Of a stretch of DNA of 64,000 nucleotides, positions 24,958 to 36,214 are shown piece by piece. The stretch is from Pseudomonas berkeleyensis (lineage in GTDB: Bacteria; Pseudomonadota; Gammaproteobacteria; Pseudomonadales; Pseudomonadaceae): assembly GCF_014109765.1 (NCBI RefSeq), contig NZ_CP059139.1:1922001-1986000 (forward strand), written 5' to 3'. How positions within the stretch are numbered: the first letter of the stretch is position 1; every line of letters begins with the position of its first letter. The notes under the pieces are model-generated. The model had not been told where the DNA came from. It saw only the letters and a list, made by a program, of their open reading frames with translations, and ran no database searches. Position numbers and translations under genes: made by a program.

Positions 24958-25419
24958 ATGACCGTTGTGCTGGATAACCCGCTCGCCGTCAGGCGGGCGG
25001 CCATGGATCTGCTGGCGCGGCGCGAGCATGGGCGGGTGGAGCTGACGCGCAAGCTACGCAAGCGCGGCGCTCCTGACGAGCTGATCGAGGCTGCCTTGCA
25101 GCGGCTGGCGGAGGAAGGGTTGCTTTCCGAGGCCCGTTATCTGGAAAGCTTCATCGCCTACCGCGCGCGCTCCGGTTATGGCCCGCAACGTATCCGTGAA
25201 GAGCTGGGGCAACGTGGCCTGGCGCGTAGCGATATCGAGCAGGCACTGCGTGACAGTGGCATCGACTGGTTCGAGCAACTGCGTGAAACCTGGCAGCGAA
25301 AATTCGCCGGGCAGCTACCGGCCGATATCCGTGAGCGCGCGCAACAAGGCCGTTTTCTTACCTATCGTGGTTATTCGCTGGAGATGATCGGGCGTCTGCT
25401 GCGTGGTTGTGACGAATAA
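24958..25419 (+). CDS. recX: RecX, regulator of RecA
   Basis: The 153-residue basic, helical protein has the three-helix repeats of RecX ([39 protein letters not shown]). It limits RecA filament growth and would be co-transcribed with recA, whose stop is 11 bases upstream. Length is normal for pseudomonads. Confidence 0.95.
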   Translation: MTVVLDNPLAVRRAAMDLLARREHGRVELTRKLRKRGAPDELIEAALQRLAEEGLLSEARYLESFIAYRARSGYGPQRIREELGQRGLARSDIEQALRDSGIDWFEQLRETWQRKFAGQLPADIRERAQQGRFLTYRGYSLEMIGRLLRGCDE

Positions 25420-25426
25420 CTTGCGG

Positions 25427-26302
25427 CTATTCCATCACCAATTGACGCAGGTAGGTCAGCACATCAGGCGCTCCTGCCAGGCGTAGGCCTTCGCCCAGTG
25501 CGGTCGCTTCCAGATGTTCTTTGGGTAGCAGAAGAAACTCGGGAGAGCCCGTGGTCTTCAGCAGTGACAGGCGAGCGTAGGGCAGACCATTGTCCAGCAG
25601 CAGGCCCATGAAGCTCGGGTCGCTCCAGGCTTCACCTGGCATGGAGAGCACGTGGTAGCGCCTCTGCAGATTGTCCAATCCCGCGGTATTGAGGCTGTAG
25701 CGAACCAGATTGGCTGGCAGTAGCACTTCCAGCCCACGCATGCGTGCGTAAGCGATGGCGCTGGCGAAGGCTTCGCCCTGTTGTTCCCCTGCCCAGAAGG
25801 TGCGAGTGCCGCGCCAGTTGGCCTGGCGCAGCTCGATCGAATCGCCTGCGAGGAAGCGCGGCAACGGCAGGCTGATGGTCTTGAGGAAGTCCTTGTAGCT
25901 GATGATGCGAATCTGCTTGCAGTGTTCGCTGGCCGCATAGTCCTCGAAGCTGGCGTACCCCGGTGTCGCGGTGCTGCAGGCAAAGCCATCGATCATGCGC
26001 AGGTCGAAGGATTGCAGTTGCTGGGTCTGTGCCTCCACCACCTGAGTCAGCGCGGAGTGTGCCTGGGCCTTGTCCTCTTGAACGGGGCCGGAGAGGGCGC
26101 CGCGAGGCAGGTTGAGCAGCCGTTGCAGTTGTGGGGTTTCGTGCCAGCAGATGCTGTCGCCAGGTGTCGGCAGAGCCTTGAAGGGCAGATGCAAGGTGCT
26201 GGCCCTGGAAAAAATTTGCCGCGAGCCGCGTCCGATCAGCCCCAGGCGTTGTGCCAGGGCGGTCAGGCGAGTGCTGAGGGTGGAAGGCTCGGACAGGCTC
26301 AT
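25427..26302 (-). CDS. Uncharacterised 291-residue pseudomonad protein
   Basis: The gene runs towards recX and ends seven bases from its stop. Translation from the ATG at 26302 gives 291 residues without signal peptide or membrane segments. It has a conserved-looking centre (HCKQIRIISYKDFLKTISLP), a basic N-terminal region and alternating helices and strands; no motif of a known enzyme was seen. Codon use is ordinary for the chromosome, so it is probably a resident gene. Function unknown. Confidence 0.75.
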   Translation of the reverse strand: MSLSEPSTLSTRLTALAQRLGLIGRGSRQIFSRASTLHLPFKALPTPGDSICWHETPQLQRLLNLPRGALSGPVQEDKAQAHSALTQVVEAQTQQLQSFDLRMIDGFACSTATPGYASFEDYAASEHCKQIRIISYKDFLKTISLPLPRFLAGDSIELRQANWRGTRTFWAGEQQGEAFASAIAYARMRGLEVLLPANLVRYSLNTAGLDNLQRRYHVLSMPGEAWSDPSFMGLLLDNGLPYARLSLLKTTGSPEFLLLPKEHLEATALGEGLRLAGAPDVLTYLRQLVME

Positions 26303-26437
26303 GGCCGGCTGATCGCTCCTGAAGCGTCTAATGCAGTGTGGCAGACACTGGCGGCTATTGCCCATACAGTCGGGTGTACGACGGTGGCTGTACGGGGTTG
26401 TGGCAAAATAGCCGCATTCATTTGCGAGGGTGCCTCC

Positions 26438-26659
26438 ATGCCCAGCTTGGTGCTGGATATTGCGTTATCGGCCGAACGGTTGCAGGCGGTCTATCGTGGC
26501 CATGCCAACCGGATTATTGCGCAAAGCCGCGACGGCCGTCGCGTCAGTTTACCGGCCCATCACCTGCGGCCCTATCTGACTCATGCCGGCATCTATGGTT
26601 CCTTCGTGCTGGAGTTCAGCAGTTCGGGCGAACTCTTGAGCTTACGCCCTTTGCCTTGA
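26438..26659 (+). CDS. DUF2835 family protein
   Basis: A 73-residue gene beginning MPSLVLDIALSAERLQAVYR. It matches the short DUF2835 pattern of strand-helix-strand with a C-terminal GIYGSFVLEFSSSGELLSL. Function is unknown. The reading frame extends far upstream, but composition and the ATG support this small product. It is located between a divergent unknown gene and pyrD. Confidence 0.78.
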   Translation: MPSLVLDIALSAERLQAVYRGHANRIIAQSRDGRRVSLPAHHLRPYLTHAGIYGSFVLEFSSSGELLSLRPLP

Positions 26660-26746
26660 TCTGGCGCGCTTGCCTCGCGTCCAGTGCGTGCGCGCGGCTA
26701 TAATCGGCGGTCTGCCCATCCTTCACCTGTCGAGCTGAGCCTGCCC

Positions 26747-27769
26747 ATGTACTCCCTGGCCCGCGAGCTGCTGTTCAAACTCTCCCCGGAAACCTCTCAC
26801 GAGCTGTCCATCGATCTGATCGGTGCGGGCGGCCGCCTGGGGCTCAATGGTTTGCTGACCAAGGCGCCGGCCAGTTTGCCAGTGTCGGTCATGGGCCTGG
26901 AGTTTCCCAATCCCGTCGGCCTTGCCGCCGGTTTGGACAAGAATGGCGATGCCATCGACGGCTTTGCTCAGCTCGGTTTCGGTTTTGTCGAGATCGGTAC
27001 CGTCACGCCGCGGCCGCAGCCAGGCAACCCCAAGCCACGTCTGTTCCGTTTGCCGGATGCCGAGGCGGTGATCAACCGCATGGGGTTCAACAATCTGGGT
27101 GTCGACCACCTGTTGGCGCGTGTGCAGGCGGCGAAATTCAAGGGTGTGCTGGGTATCAACATCGGCAAGAACTTCGATACGCCGGTCGAGCGAGCGGTGG
27201 ACGATTATCTGACCTGCCTGGACAAGGTGTATGCCCATGCCAGCTATGTCACGGTCAACGTCAGTTCGCCCAATACGCCCGGGCTGCGCAGTCTGCAGTT
27301 TGGTGATTCGCTCAAGGAACTGCTCGAAGCGCTACGCCGCCGCCAGGAAGATCTGACCCAGGAGCATGGCCGGCGTGTACCGCTGGCGATCAAGATAGCG
27401 CCGGACATGAGCGACGAGGAAACCGCTCTGGTGGCTGCGGCGCTGCTGGGCGCGGATATGGATGCGGTCATCGCTACCAACACCACGCTCAGCCGTGAGG
27501 GTGTCGAGGGGCTGGCGCATGCCGACGAGGCCGGTGGTCTGTCTGGCGCGCCGGTACGCGACAAGAGCACGCATATCGTCAAGGTGCTGGCAGGGGAGTT
27601 GAGCGGACGTTTGCCGATCATTGCCGTCGGCGGTATCACCGAGGGCAATCACGCCGCGGAGAAGATCGCAGCAGGTGCGAGCCTGGTACAGATTTATTCG
27701 GGGTTCATCTACAAAGGGCCGGCGCTGATTCGCGAAGCAGTGGATGCCATCGCCGCCTTGCGTAAGTAG
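26747..27769 (+). CDS. pyrD: Dihydroorotate dehydrogenase (quinone), class 2
   Basis: The 340-residue product starts [20 protein letters not shown]. Diagnostic parts are [14 protein letters not shown] near residue 60, [19 protein letters not shown] near 90, [23 protein letters not shown] with the class 2 active-site Ser region, and the FMN phosphate-binding IIAVGGI. The amphipathic N-terminal helices are those of membrane-associated class 2 enzymes. It oxidises dihydroorotate to orotate in pyrimidine biosynthesis with quinone as acceptor. A hairpin follows the stop. Confidence 0.97.
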   Translation: MYSLARELLFKLSPETSHELSIDLIGAGGRLGLNGLLTKAPASLPVSVMGLEFPNPVGLAAGLDKNGDAIDGFAQLGFGFVEIGTVTPRPQPGNPKPRLFRLPDAEAVINRMGFNNLGVDHLLARVQAAKFKGVLGINIGKNFDTPVERAVDDYLTCLDKVYAHASYVTVNVSSPNTPGLRSLQFGDSLKELLEALRRRQEDLTQEHGRRVPLAIKIAPDMSDEETALVAAALLGADMDAVIATNTTLSREGVEGLAHADEAGGLSGAPVRDKSTHIVKVLAGELSGRLPIIAVGGITEGNHAAEKIAAGASLVQIYSGFIYKGPALIREAVDAIAALRK

Positions 27770-27780
27770 ACAAATAAATA

Positions 27781-27800
27781 GGGCTCCCGAAGGAGCCCTT
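27781..27800 (+). terminator. Hairpin after pyrD
   Basis: GGGCTCC pairs with GGAGCCC around CGAA, 12 bases after the stop. The following T-run is only TT, so it may be a weak or bidirectional terminator shared with the convergent rmf gene. Confidence 0.5.
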
Positions 27801-27857
27801 GGGCTTGCGCCCGCCGCCCGGAGGGGGTCGGCATGGTGAAGTCGGGTGTGATCCTGA

Positions 27858-28073
27858 TCAGCCGACAGCGTGAAGTTCGTTGAGGCGATGAATACCGGCA
27901 GTGCCGGTCAGCCCATCCCAGTTGTCGCCACGGCCCTCACGCCAGCCATTGAGCCAGGCCTGACGAACCGAAGGTAGGGTAAAGGGGCATAGTTCGCGGG
28001 ATTTACCATTGATGCCGTACTGATAGCCGCGCAAAAAAGCTCTTTCTAACGGATCACGCTTAAGTCTTCTCAT
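27858..28073 (-). CDS. rmf: Ribosome modulation factor
   Basis: The 71-residue basic product begins MRRLKRDPLERAFLRGYQYG and keeps the family core (LCPFTLPSVRQAWLNGWREG). RMF makes 70S ribosomes form inactive 100S dimers on entry to stationary phase. It is convergent to pyrD. A hairpin lies in its leader around 28149-28178. Length is the same as in other pseudomonads. Confidence 0.96.
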   Translation of the reverse strand: MRRLKRDPLERAFLRGYQYGINGKSRELCPFTLPSVRQAWLNGWREGRGDNWDGLTGTAGIHRLNELHAVG

Positions 28074-28492
28074 AGGGTGTTGCCCTCACTGTTGACTGTT
28101 ATGTCCCGTTGGCCTTGTAGCAAGGCCTGGCAGAGAGTTTCTGCCTGCGGAGGTTCACTGCCGGCGTGGCGAACCTCCTGCGCTTTCGCCGTTGCAACGA
28201 AAGCCTAGGTAGAGTTCTAACGAATGCACCGGGGCCTGTGAATGATCGATTTGTCATAAGGGCTTAACCGAAGTGTAGGTGAAGCCATAACGAGCCTGGT
28301 CAAACGTCCAGGCATCTTTGGGCAGGCAGCGTGAGGCCTGGCTATGGCGGGTCGCTTGGTCAGATTGCCATTGCAAATGAGACTGCTGCTTATTCCGACG
28401 AAGGGTCGCGTTGTGACACTTTGTCACTTATTTTTAAGTCGAGGCGCTGCCTGAAGCGCGCCTCCCCGAATGCCATTGGCACTGGATACTCC
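28074..28492. other. Intergenic region between divergent rmf and rlmKL
   Basis: About 420 bases with no credible gene. It must contain the divergent promoters. Visible structure: an 8-bp inverted repeat GGAGGTTC/GAACCTCC (28149-28156 with 28171-28178) in the rmf leader, and a palindrome GTGAC-N5-GTCAC at 28413-28427 followed by an AT-rich tract, upstream of rlmKL. Neither can be assigned to a known regulator. Confidence 0.5.
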
Positions 28493-30673
<2,181 letters not shown>

Positions 30674-30677
30674 TTCC

Positions 30678-30735
30678 ATAGCCCGGCTGTAATCCGGGGG
30701 GCCTTTGATCCTGGCCCCGGATTGCACCGGGCTAT
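30678..30735. repeat. REP-like inverted repeat between convergent genes
   Basis: ATAGCCCGG and AATCCGGGG on the left pair with CCCCGGATT and CCGGGCTAT on the right, across a central variable part. This resembles the palindromic intergenic repeats widespread in Pseudomonas and may also end transcription from both rlmKL and dacB. Confidence 0.65.
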
Positions 30736-30742
30736 GTGCTTG

Positions 30743-32179
30743 TCAGCGTTTGGGCTGGCTGTAGGTGTCGAGCAGCACCTGATCGAGAATCGAAGTGGCG
30801 CCCCAGGGTTTCGGGTCGTTGAGGATGGCGACCACGGCCCAGTCCTGGCCATTGCTGTCGCGGCTGTAGCCGGCGATGGCGCGCACGTTGTTCAGGGTGC
30901 CGGTCTTGATGTGCGCCTCGCCCACCAGCGGCGTGCGCAGCAGGCGCCTGCGCATGGTGCCATCCATCGCTACCAGTGGCATCGAGCTGCGGAATTCCGC
31001 GGCGTAGGGGCTGCGCCAGGCTGCCTGGAGGATGGCGGCCATTTCCCGGGCGCTGATGCGCTCGGCGCGTGAAAGACCGGAGCCGTTTTCCAGCACCAGG
31101 TGCGGTGCGGTGATGCCCTTGCGTGCCAACCAGCTGCGAATCACCCGTTGTGCGGCCATGGCGTCGTCCTGGTCGGCCTCGGTGCGGAACTGCGCGCCGA
31201 TGCTGAGAAACAACTGCCGGGCCATGGTGTTGTTGCTGTACTTGTTGATGTCACGGACGATCTCAACCACGTCCGGCGAGAAGGCGCGTACCAGCAGACG
31301 AGCATCTTCGGGCAGCGGCGCGAGGCGATCCTTGCCGAGGATCTTGCCGCCCAGCTCCTGCCAGATGCCTCTCACGGCGCCGGCGGCATAGCTGGGGTGA
31401 TCGAGCAGCGACAGGTAGGTCTGCGCGGTGCAGCCTTCGGCCAGTTGGCCGGTGACGATCAGCGTGGTGCCATCGAACTGCTCCACGGCGTTGTAGCGCA
31501 CATCCGGCCAGGCCGGGCAGGTGCCGGCCTTGAGCAGGCGCACCTGATTGTCGATGCGTATCGTGGCGATCGGCGGATCCATGGCGATGGAGACCTTGCC
31601 GCCCTCGGCGCGGGTGATGAAACGCTGCGCCTTGAGGTTGACCAGCAAGGAGTCGGGCGTGACCAGGAAAGGCTTGTTGGCATCGCCGCCGTCATCGTTG
31701 AACGCCGGCAACTGCGGCGCGACGAAGAAGCTGCGGTCGAGCACCAGATCGCCCTGTACCTGGCGTACGCCGTTGATGCGCAGGTCGCGCAGCAGCAGCC
31801 AGAGCTTTTCCATGTTCAGCTTGGGGTCGCCACCGCCCTTGAGGTAGAGGTTGCCGTGCAGCACACCGTCCTTCACCGGGCCGTCGGCGTAGAACTCGGT
31901 TTTCCACTGGTGGTTGGGGCCGAGCAGCTCCAGTGCCGCGTAGGTGGTCACCAGCTTCATGGTGGAAGCCGGGTTGACCGACACATCGGCGTTGAATTGC
32001 AGACCACCGCCCTGGCCGCCCAGGGGCACGGTCATAACCGAGAGGGAGTTGTTGGAAATCTTGTTGGCCTTCAGCGCCTGCTCGACCTTGGCAGGCAGGG
32101 CGCCATTGGCGGCATGGCAGGAGAGGGCGAGGGGCAGTAGCAGGGCGCTCAGCGCCAGTTGGCGAAACCGCTGGATCAT
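30743..32179 (-). CDS. dacB: D-alanyl-D-alanine carboxypeptidase/endopeptidase (PBP4)
   Basis: The 478-residue protein has a signal peptide (LALSALLLPLALSCHA) and the penicilloyl-serine transferase motifs: SxxK as Ser72-Thr-Met-Lys75, SNN in INKYSNNTMARQL, and KTG in AHIKTGTLNN. The roughly 190 residues between SxxK and SxN contain the inserted domains typical of class C low-mass PBPs. It trims pentapeptides and cleaves cross-links in the periplasm. In pseudomonads loss of this PBP can raise ampC expression. The gene converges on rlmKL across a REP-like hairpin. Confidence 0.95.
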   Translation of the reverse strand: MIQRFRQLALSALLLPLALSCHAANGALPAKVEQALKANKISNNSLSVMTVPLGGQGGGLQFNADVSVNPASTMKLVTTYAALELLGPNHQWKTEFYADGPVKDGVLHGNLYLKGGGDPKLNMEKLWLLLRDLRINGVRQVQGDLVLDRSFFVAPQLPAFNDDGGDANKPFLVTPDSLLVNLKAQRFITRAEGGKVSIAMDPPIATIRIDNQVRLLKAGTCPAWPDVRYNAVEQFDGTTLIVTGQLAEGCTAQTYLSLLDHPSYAAGAVRGIWQELGGKILGKDRLAPLPEDARLLVRAFSPDVVEIVRDINKYSNNTMARQLFLSIGAQFRTEADQDDAMAAQRVIRSWLARKGITAPHLVLENGSGLSRAERISAREMAAILQAAWRSPYAAEFRSSMPLVAMDGTMRRRLLRTPLVGEAHIKTGTLNNVRAIAGYSRDSNGQDWAVVAILNDPKPWGATSILDQVLLDTYSQPKR

Positions 32180-32364
32180 GTTGGAAAACCTTGCGCGCTC
32201 GGGCGGTTACAACAGAAAGGTGGATCAGACAGTGCAGTTGTAGCTAACGACCGTCTGTGGCTGAAGAAAGTTGCCGCCATTATGCCGCAAGGCGGCCGGA
32301 CAGCGAGCGACAACTCGGCCGATCTGCTAGAGTGCCGCGCGTTATCACCTTTGAGGATTGTTTC

Positions 32365-32706
32365 ATGGCGACCAACCGTTCCCGCCGTCTGCGCAAGAAG
32401 CTCTGTGTCGATGAATTCCAGGAGCTGGGCTTCGAGCTGACCCTGAACTTCAAGGCCGACCTGAGCGACAAGACCCTCGACGATTTCGTCGATCAGTTCC
32501 TCGATCAAGCCATCGCTGGCAATGGCCTGGATTACGTTGGTGGCGAAGACTTCGGTCTGGTCTGCCTGGCCAAGCGTGGCTCGGTCAACGAAGAGCAGCG
32601 CGCTGCCGTCGAGGCCTGGCTGAAAGGCCGTGACGAGCTGGAGAAGTTCGAGCTCAGCCCGCTGCAGGACGTCTGGTACCCGGAGAACCCGATCAACCAG
32701 GCGTGA
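32365..32706 (+). CDS. yggL: YggL family 50S-ribosome-associated protein
   Basis: The 113-residue protein starts MATNRSRRLRKKLCVDEFQE behind TTGAGGATTG. It has the conserved ELGFELTLNFK, a glycine-rich segment GNGLDYVGGEDFG and LSPLQDVWYP of the YggL (DUF469) family, reported to associate with the large ribosomal subunit. It is divergent from dacB and has its own terminator. Confidence 0.93.
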   Translation: MATNRSRRLRKKLCVDEFQELGFELTLNFKADLSDKTLDDFVDQFLDQAIAGNGLDYVGGEDFGLVCLAKRGSVNEEQRAAVEAWLKGRDELEKFELSPLQDVWYPENPINQA

Positions 32707-32756
32707 TCCCGTATCGCTGCCATGCCCTCGGTTGATCCAGGCATGGCTCGCGCGTG

Positions 32757-32786
32757 AAAGGCCAGGGTTTAGCCCTGGCCTTTTTG
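32757..32786 (+). terminator. Rho-independent terminator after yggL
   Basis: AAAGGCCAGGG pairs with CCCTGGCCTTT around TTTAG and enters a T-tract. Confidence 0.88.
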
Positions 32787-32866
32787 TTTGTCGGCGTGGC
32801 AGGTGCAGCGCGCCAATCATGCGCTGGCGATCTGCACATCGAGTCCGGCAACGGCTGCGCATGGCG

Positions 32867-34918
32867 TTACAGTTTCATGTTCACCGACAGGTACGCAGAG
32901 CGGCCCGGCGCAGGGGAGAACATGGGTTGTTCGTCGCCAGCGGCCCAGAAGAAATTGTCGAACCACACGTATTCGTAATCACGATCCGTCAGGTTCTTCA
33001 GCTGCAGGTCGAGACTGGTAGTGGCGGACAGCTGATAACGCACGTTGGCATCCAGCACCGCGAAGCCGCCGTACTTGCCTTGCTCGTTCAACTCGTCGAT
33101 GTAGTAGTCGCCCTGTGCACGGGCTGACAGGCCGAAGCGCCAGGCGTCGTTGAACTGATAATCGACGCCTGCATTGCTGATGTAGCGCGGCGTGGAGAAT
33201 ACTTCCTTGCCGGACAGCGACTGCCCGCTTGCGCTAAAGGCGCTGACCACCTTTGCTTCCTGAATGGCGTGCGAGCCCCACAGCGTCCACTGGTCGTTCA
33301 ACTGTGCGGTGAGCTGCATGTCGATGCCGCGCCGACGGGTTTCACCCAGGCCGACGGTGGTGCCGGTGCTCGGCATGTTGGCCACTTCGTCGGTGGCGTC
33401 CTGTTGCCAGACGGCGATGCGTGCCTCGGAGCCAGTGAACGGCTTGAACTTCACGCCCACCTCCTTGCCGGTGTTGATCGAAGGCCGGTACGAAGCCTGC
33501 CCGGCCGTCATGTAGGCCGGTGCGGTGGAGCCGGTGAGTATCTGGAAGGTACGGCCCCAGTTGGCATAGACGTTCACATCCGGCGTGACGCTGTAGACCA
33601 CGCTGAGTTTGGGCTGCTTGATCCAGCCGTAGTCCTGCAGTTCGGCTTTCTCGCCACTCATCAGCTCGGTGTTGCCGGAGAACTTGTCCACCCGATACGC
33701 CGGGATGATCTTCAACTGCTCGATGGGCTGGATGATCGCCTGGGCATAGACGCCGGTGTTGTACAGCGTGTAACGGTCGTCGTTCTGCGTGCGTGCTGGC
33801 GGTGTGTCGAAATCGGTGGGGATCCCGAAGTTGTAGCGGTAGCGGCGGTATTCGTTGTTCTGCTGTTCGTAGTTGATGCCACCGTCGAGGGTGAGCATGT
33901 CGTGGGCACGCCAAGTCAGGTTGCTCAGCACGCCGGTCTGACGTTCCTGCCACTGGCGACGCTGACGCGGCGCATTGCCGACTGGGTAGCTGGTGAAAGT
34001 CACGGTGCGGTCATCGTCGTAGCTGTTGTAGTACAGCTTGTTGCTCAGACTCAGGTCGTCGCTGAGCTGGAAATCGGCATGCGCGCTGAGGTGCTTCATG
34101 TCGCGGTCGTCGCCGTCGTTGGCGTTCTTCGCCGGCGACTGCTTGCGACTGGCGGCGAGCTCCCGCGCGGTGAGAAAGCCGGCTTCCTCTGCCTGATGGT
34201 GGTAGAGGCGGGCGATCACGCCGAGCTTCATGGTCTGCTCGTCATCGGTGACGAACCATTTGCCGCCGAGTGAATACTTGTTGGAGTCGCTGTGGTCGCG
34301 GAAACCGTCGGAGTCCTGCTTGGCCATGAAGTAGTTCTGCGCGAAGTTGCCTTCCTCGTGACCGACTGCCAGCTGGAATTCGCGGGTATTGAAGCTGCCG
34401 TAGGTCACGCGACCGTCGGTGTAGTTGCCGCCCTGGCGGGTGACGAAATTGATGTTGCCGCCAATGTTGTGCAGGCCGTAGCGCGGGTCGTTGGTTCCCC
34501 GCACCACCTCGATGTAATCCAGCTCCAGCGGGAAGACCATGTCGATGAAGCGCTGGTTGCCGCTGTTGACGTTGCTCGGCACGCCGTCGATCAGCGTCTT
34601 GATGCCGTTGATGTAACCCTCGCCGTTGAAGGCGCGGAAGGTCACCTTGCCGGACTCGGCGCCCATGCGCGTTTCAGTCAACTGGATGCCGGGCATCTGA
34701 CCCACCAGCTCCCAGCTGTTCATCACGTTCTTATCTTCGATCTTGTCGCTGCCCATGATGTCGACCGAGGTCAGGATGCTGTCGGTACGCAACGTGCCGC
34801 TCTGATCGGGCGTGATGTACACCTCGCCGAGCGAGACGGTGGAGTTGCCAGAGGCGGCGTGCAGGTCGGGCGTGACCAGGGCAGTGAGAACGGCGAGAGA
34901 GGCCGAAGTAGCTTTCAT
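32867..34918 (-). CDS. TonB-dependent outer-membrane receptor, probably zinc-regulated
   Basis: From ATG 34918 (AGGAA upstream) the protein is 683 residues with a signal peptide ending near LHA. The plug domain spans about residues 30-165 (SWELVGQMPGIQLTETR; LIDGVPSNVNSGNQRF; EVVRGTNDPRYGLHNIGG), and the remainder is a 22-stranded barrel with a typical C-terminal aromatic/Leu strand (GRSAYLSVNMKL). Such receptors import siderophore-, haem- or metallophore-bound substrates with TonB-ExbBD energy. A near-perfect Zur box lies 115 bases upstream, so the likely signal is zinc starvation and the ligand a zinc chelate; this is inference. No partner genes are adjacent. Confidence 0.92.
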   Translation of the reverse strand: MKATSASLAVLTALVTPDLHAASGNSTVSLGEVYITPDQSGTLRTDSILTSVDIMGSDKIEDKNVMNSWELVGQMPGIQLTETRMGAESGKVTFRAFNGEGYINGIKTLIDGVPSNVNSGNQRFIDMVFPLELDYIEVVRGTNDPRYGLHNIGGNINFVTRQGGNYTDGRVTYGSFNTREFQLAVGHEEGNFAQNYFMAKQDSDGFRDHSDSNKYSLGGKWFVTDDEQTMKLGVIARLYHHQAEEAGFLTARELAASRKQSPAKNANDGDDRDMKHLSAHADFQLSDDLSLSNKLYYNSYDDDRTVTFTSYPVGNAPRQRRQWQERQTGVLSNLTWRAHDMLTLDGGINYEQQNNEYRRYRYNFGIPTDFDTPPARTQNDDRYTLYNTGVYAQAIIQPIEQLKIIPAYRVDKFSGNTELMSGEKAELQDYGWIKQPKLSVVYSVTPDVNVYANWGRTFQILTGSTAPAYMTAGQASYRPSINTGKEVGVKFKPFTGSEARIAVWQQDATDEVANMPSTGTTVGLGETRRRGIDMQLTAQLNDQWTLWGSHAIQEAKVVSAFSASGQSLSGKEVFSTPRYISNAGVDYQFNDAWRFGLSARAQGDYYIDELNEQGKYGGFAVLDANVRYQLSATTSLDLQLKNLTDRDYEYVWFDNFFWAAGDEQPMFSPAPGRSAYLSVNMKL

Positions 34919-35032
34919 GGGTATTCCTGGTAGGTCGTGCGTGAGCGGCGAGGGCTTCACGGATGCGGCGATTTCTTGAGTGCGGGGGTTACGGGGTGCG
35001 AATGGGCATGGTCAGATCGATATCGTTAAATA

Positions 35033-35047
35033 TGTTATATCATAACA
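35033..35047 (-). promoter_or_regulatory. Zur-type operator upstream of the TonB receptor
   Basis: TGTTATATCATAACA differs by one base from the gammaproteobacterial Zur core TGTTATANTATAACA and is symmetrical. It lies between the TonB receptor gene (minus) and an esterase gene (plus), so it could also affect the latter. Confidence 0.7.
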
Positions 35048-35200
35048 ATATTATTTCGACTGACCAGCACCTGCAACACGACAAATCTCGCCTGAACGTG
35101 CAAGGCAGAGCCCTTGGCCGGTGACTGTCGGCTAGCCAACACTCTGCCGCGCTCGCCATCCAGTAAGATCACCGCAAACAACAATGCACCGAGCCGACCC

Positions 35201-36109
35201 ATGCCCAGTCTTCGCAGCCAACTGGTGATTGCCTTCTTGCGTGTGACCCGCCGCAAACGTATCTACAGCTCGGTGCAGGCGTTGCTCGATGGCATTCGCC
35301 AGGTCAGGCAAGCAGGGCCGGCGCAGCCATCGGCCGGCATGAAGCGATGTCTCGACATCCGTGAACAGTGCCTGGCTGGCGTGCCGGTCTATCGCCTGGC
35401 GCCTCGTACTCCAACCGCACACGGCCAGCACCTGCTCTACCTGCATGGCGGAGCGTACGTGCGGCCGATTACCCGTCATCACTGGCGCTTTCTGCATGAA
35501 CTGGTCGAGCGCTCGGGCCATACGATCAGCGTGCCGCTCTATCCGTTGGCGCCGGAGAGCGACTGCCAGCGCACCGTTGCGACCGTGGTGCAGATCTACC
35601 GGCAACTGTGCGCCCAGGAGCGACTACCGGCGCTCGGGGTCATGGGCGACTCGGCAGGCGGTGGTCTGGCGCTCGCACTCTGCGATGCACTGCGTGAACA
35701 GGGCAGCGTCCTGCCGACCAGGCTGGTGCTGATCTGTCCCTGGGTCGATGTGCGCATGCAGCACGCTGCCATCGCGGGCAGCGAGCAGGATGACCCGATG
35801 CTGGCTGCCATCGGCTTGCGTGAGGCAGGGCGTTTGTATGCCGGTGAACTGGGTGTGGATCATCCCCATGTCAGCCCCATCGAGGGCGATCTCGGCGGTT
35901 TGCCCCCGCTGCTGATCTTTGCGGGCACGCGCGATATCGCGCATCACGACGAGTTGCTATTCGCCGAGCGCTGCCGTGCCGCCGGTGTGCAAGTGGAGTG
36001 CGTGGTGGGCGAGGGGATGATTCACGTCTGGCCGATATTGCCGATTCCCGAGGGGCGTCAGGCGTTGGCGAAAATCGTCCAGTACCTCGGCAACGCCAGT
36101 CGCGTCTGA
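35201..36109 (+). CDS. HSL-family alpha/beta hydrolase (esterase)
   Basis: The 302-residue enzyme has the HGGAYV oxyanion motif near residue 84, the nucleophile elbow GDSAGGG near 150, an Asp in FAGTRDIAHHDE near 245, and the His in MIHVWPIL near 275, the hormone-sensitive lipase family IV set. The N-terminus is basic with a short amphipathic stretch. It probably hydrolyses short or medium acyl esters in the cytoplasm. ATG 35201 is used; ribosome-binding signal is weak. Confidence 0.88.
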   Translation: MPSLRSQLVIAFLRVTRRKRIYSSVQALLDGIRQVRQAGPAQPSAGMKRCLDIREQCLAGVPVYRLAPRTPTAHGQHLLYLHGGAYVRPITRHHWRFLHELVERSGHTISVPLYPLAPESDCQRTVATVVQIYRQLCAQERLPALGVMGDSAGGGLALALCDALREQGSVLPTRLVLICPWVDVRMQHAAIAGSEQDDPMLAAIGLREAGRLYAGELGVDHPHVSPIEGDLGGLPPLLIFAGTRDIAHHDELLFAERCRAAGVQVECVVGEGMIHVWPILPIPEGRQALAKIVQYLGNASRV

Positions 36110-36214
36110 CCGAGGTTTTGCAGCCAAACGGTCATCACGAACGATTAGACGCCGGCCCACTAATGGCGTATCAATATCAGGCGCCTTCCGCGTTTCTATC
36201 CAAGCAGAATTGAT

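Noticed and set aside
28412..28427. Vfr/CRP-type site upstream of rlmKL
   Set aside because: TGTGA and TCAC halves are present, but spacing is seven rather than six bases, and the right half lacks the final A.
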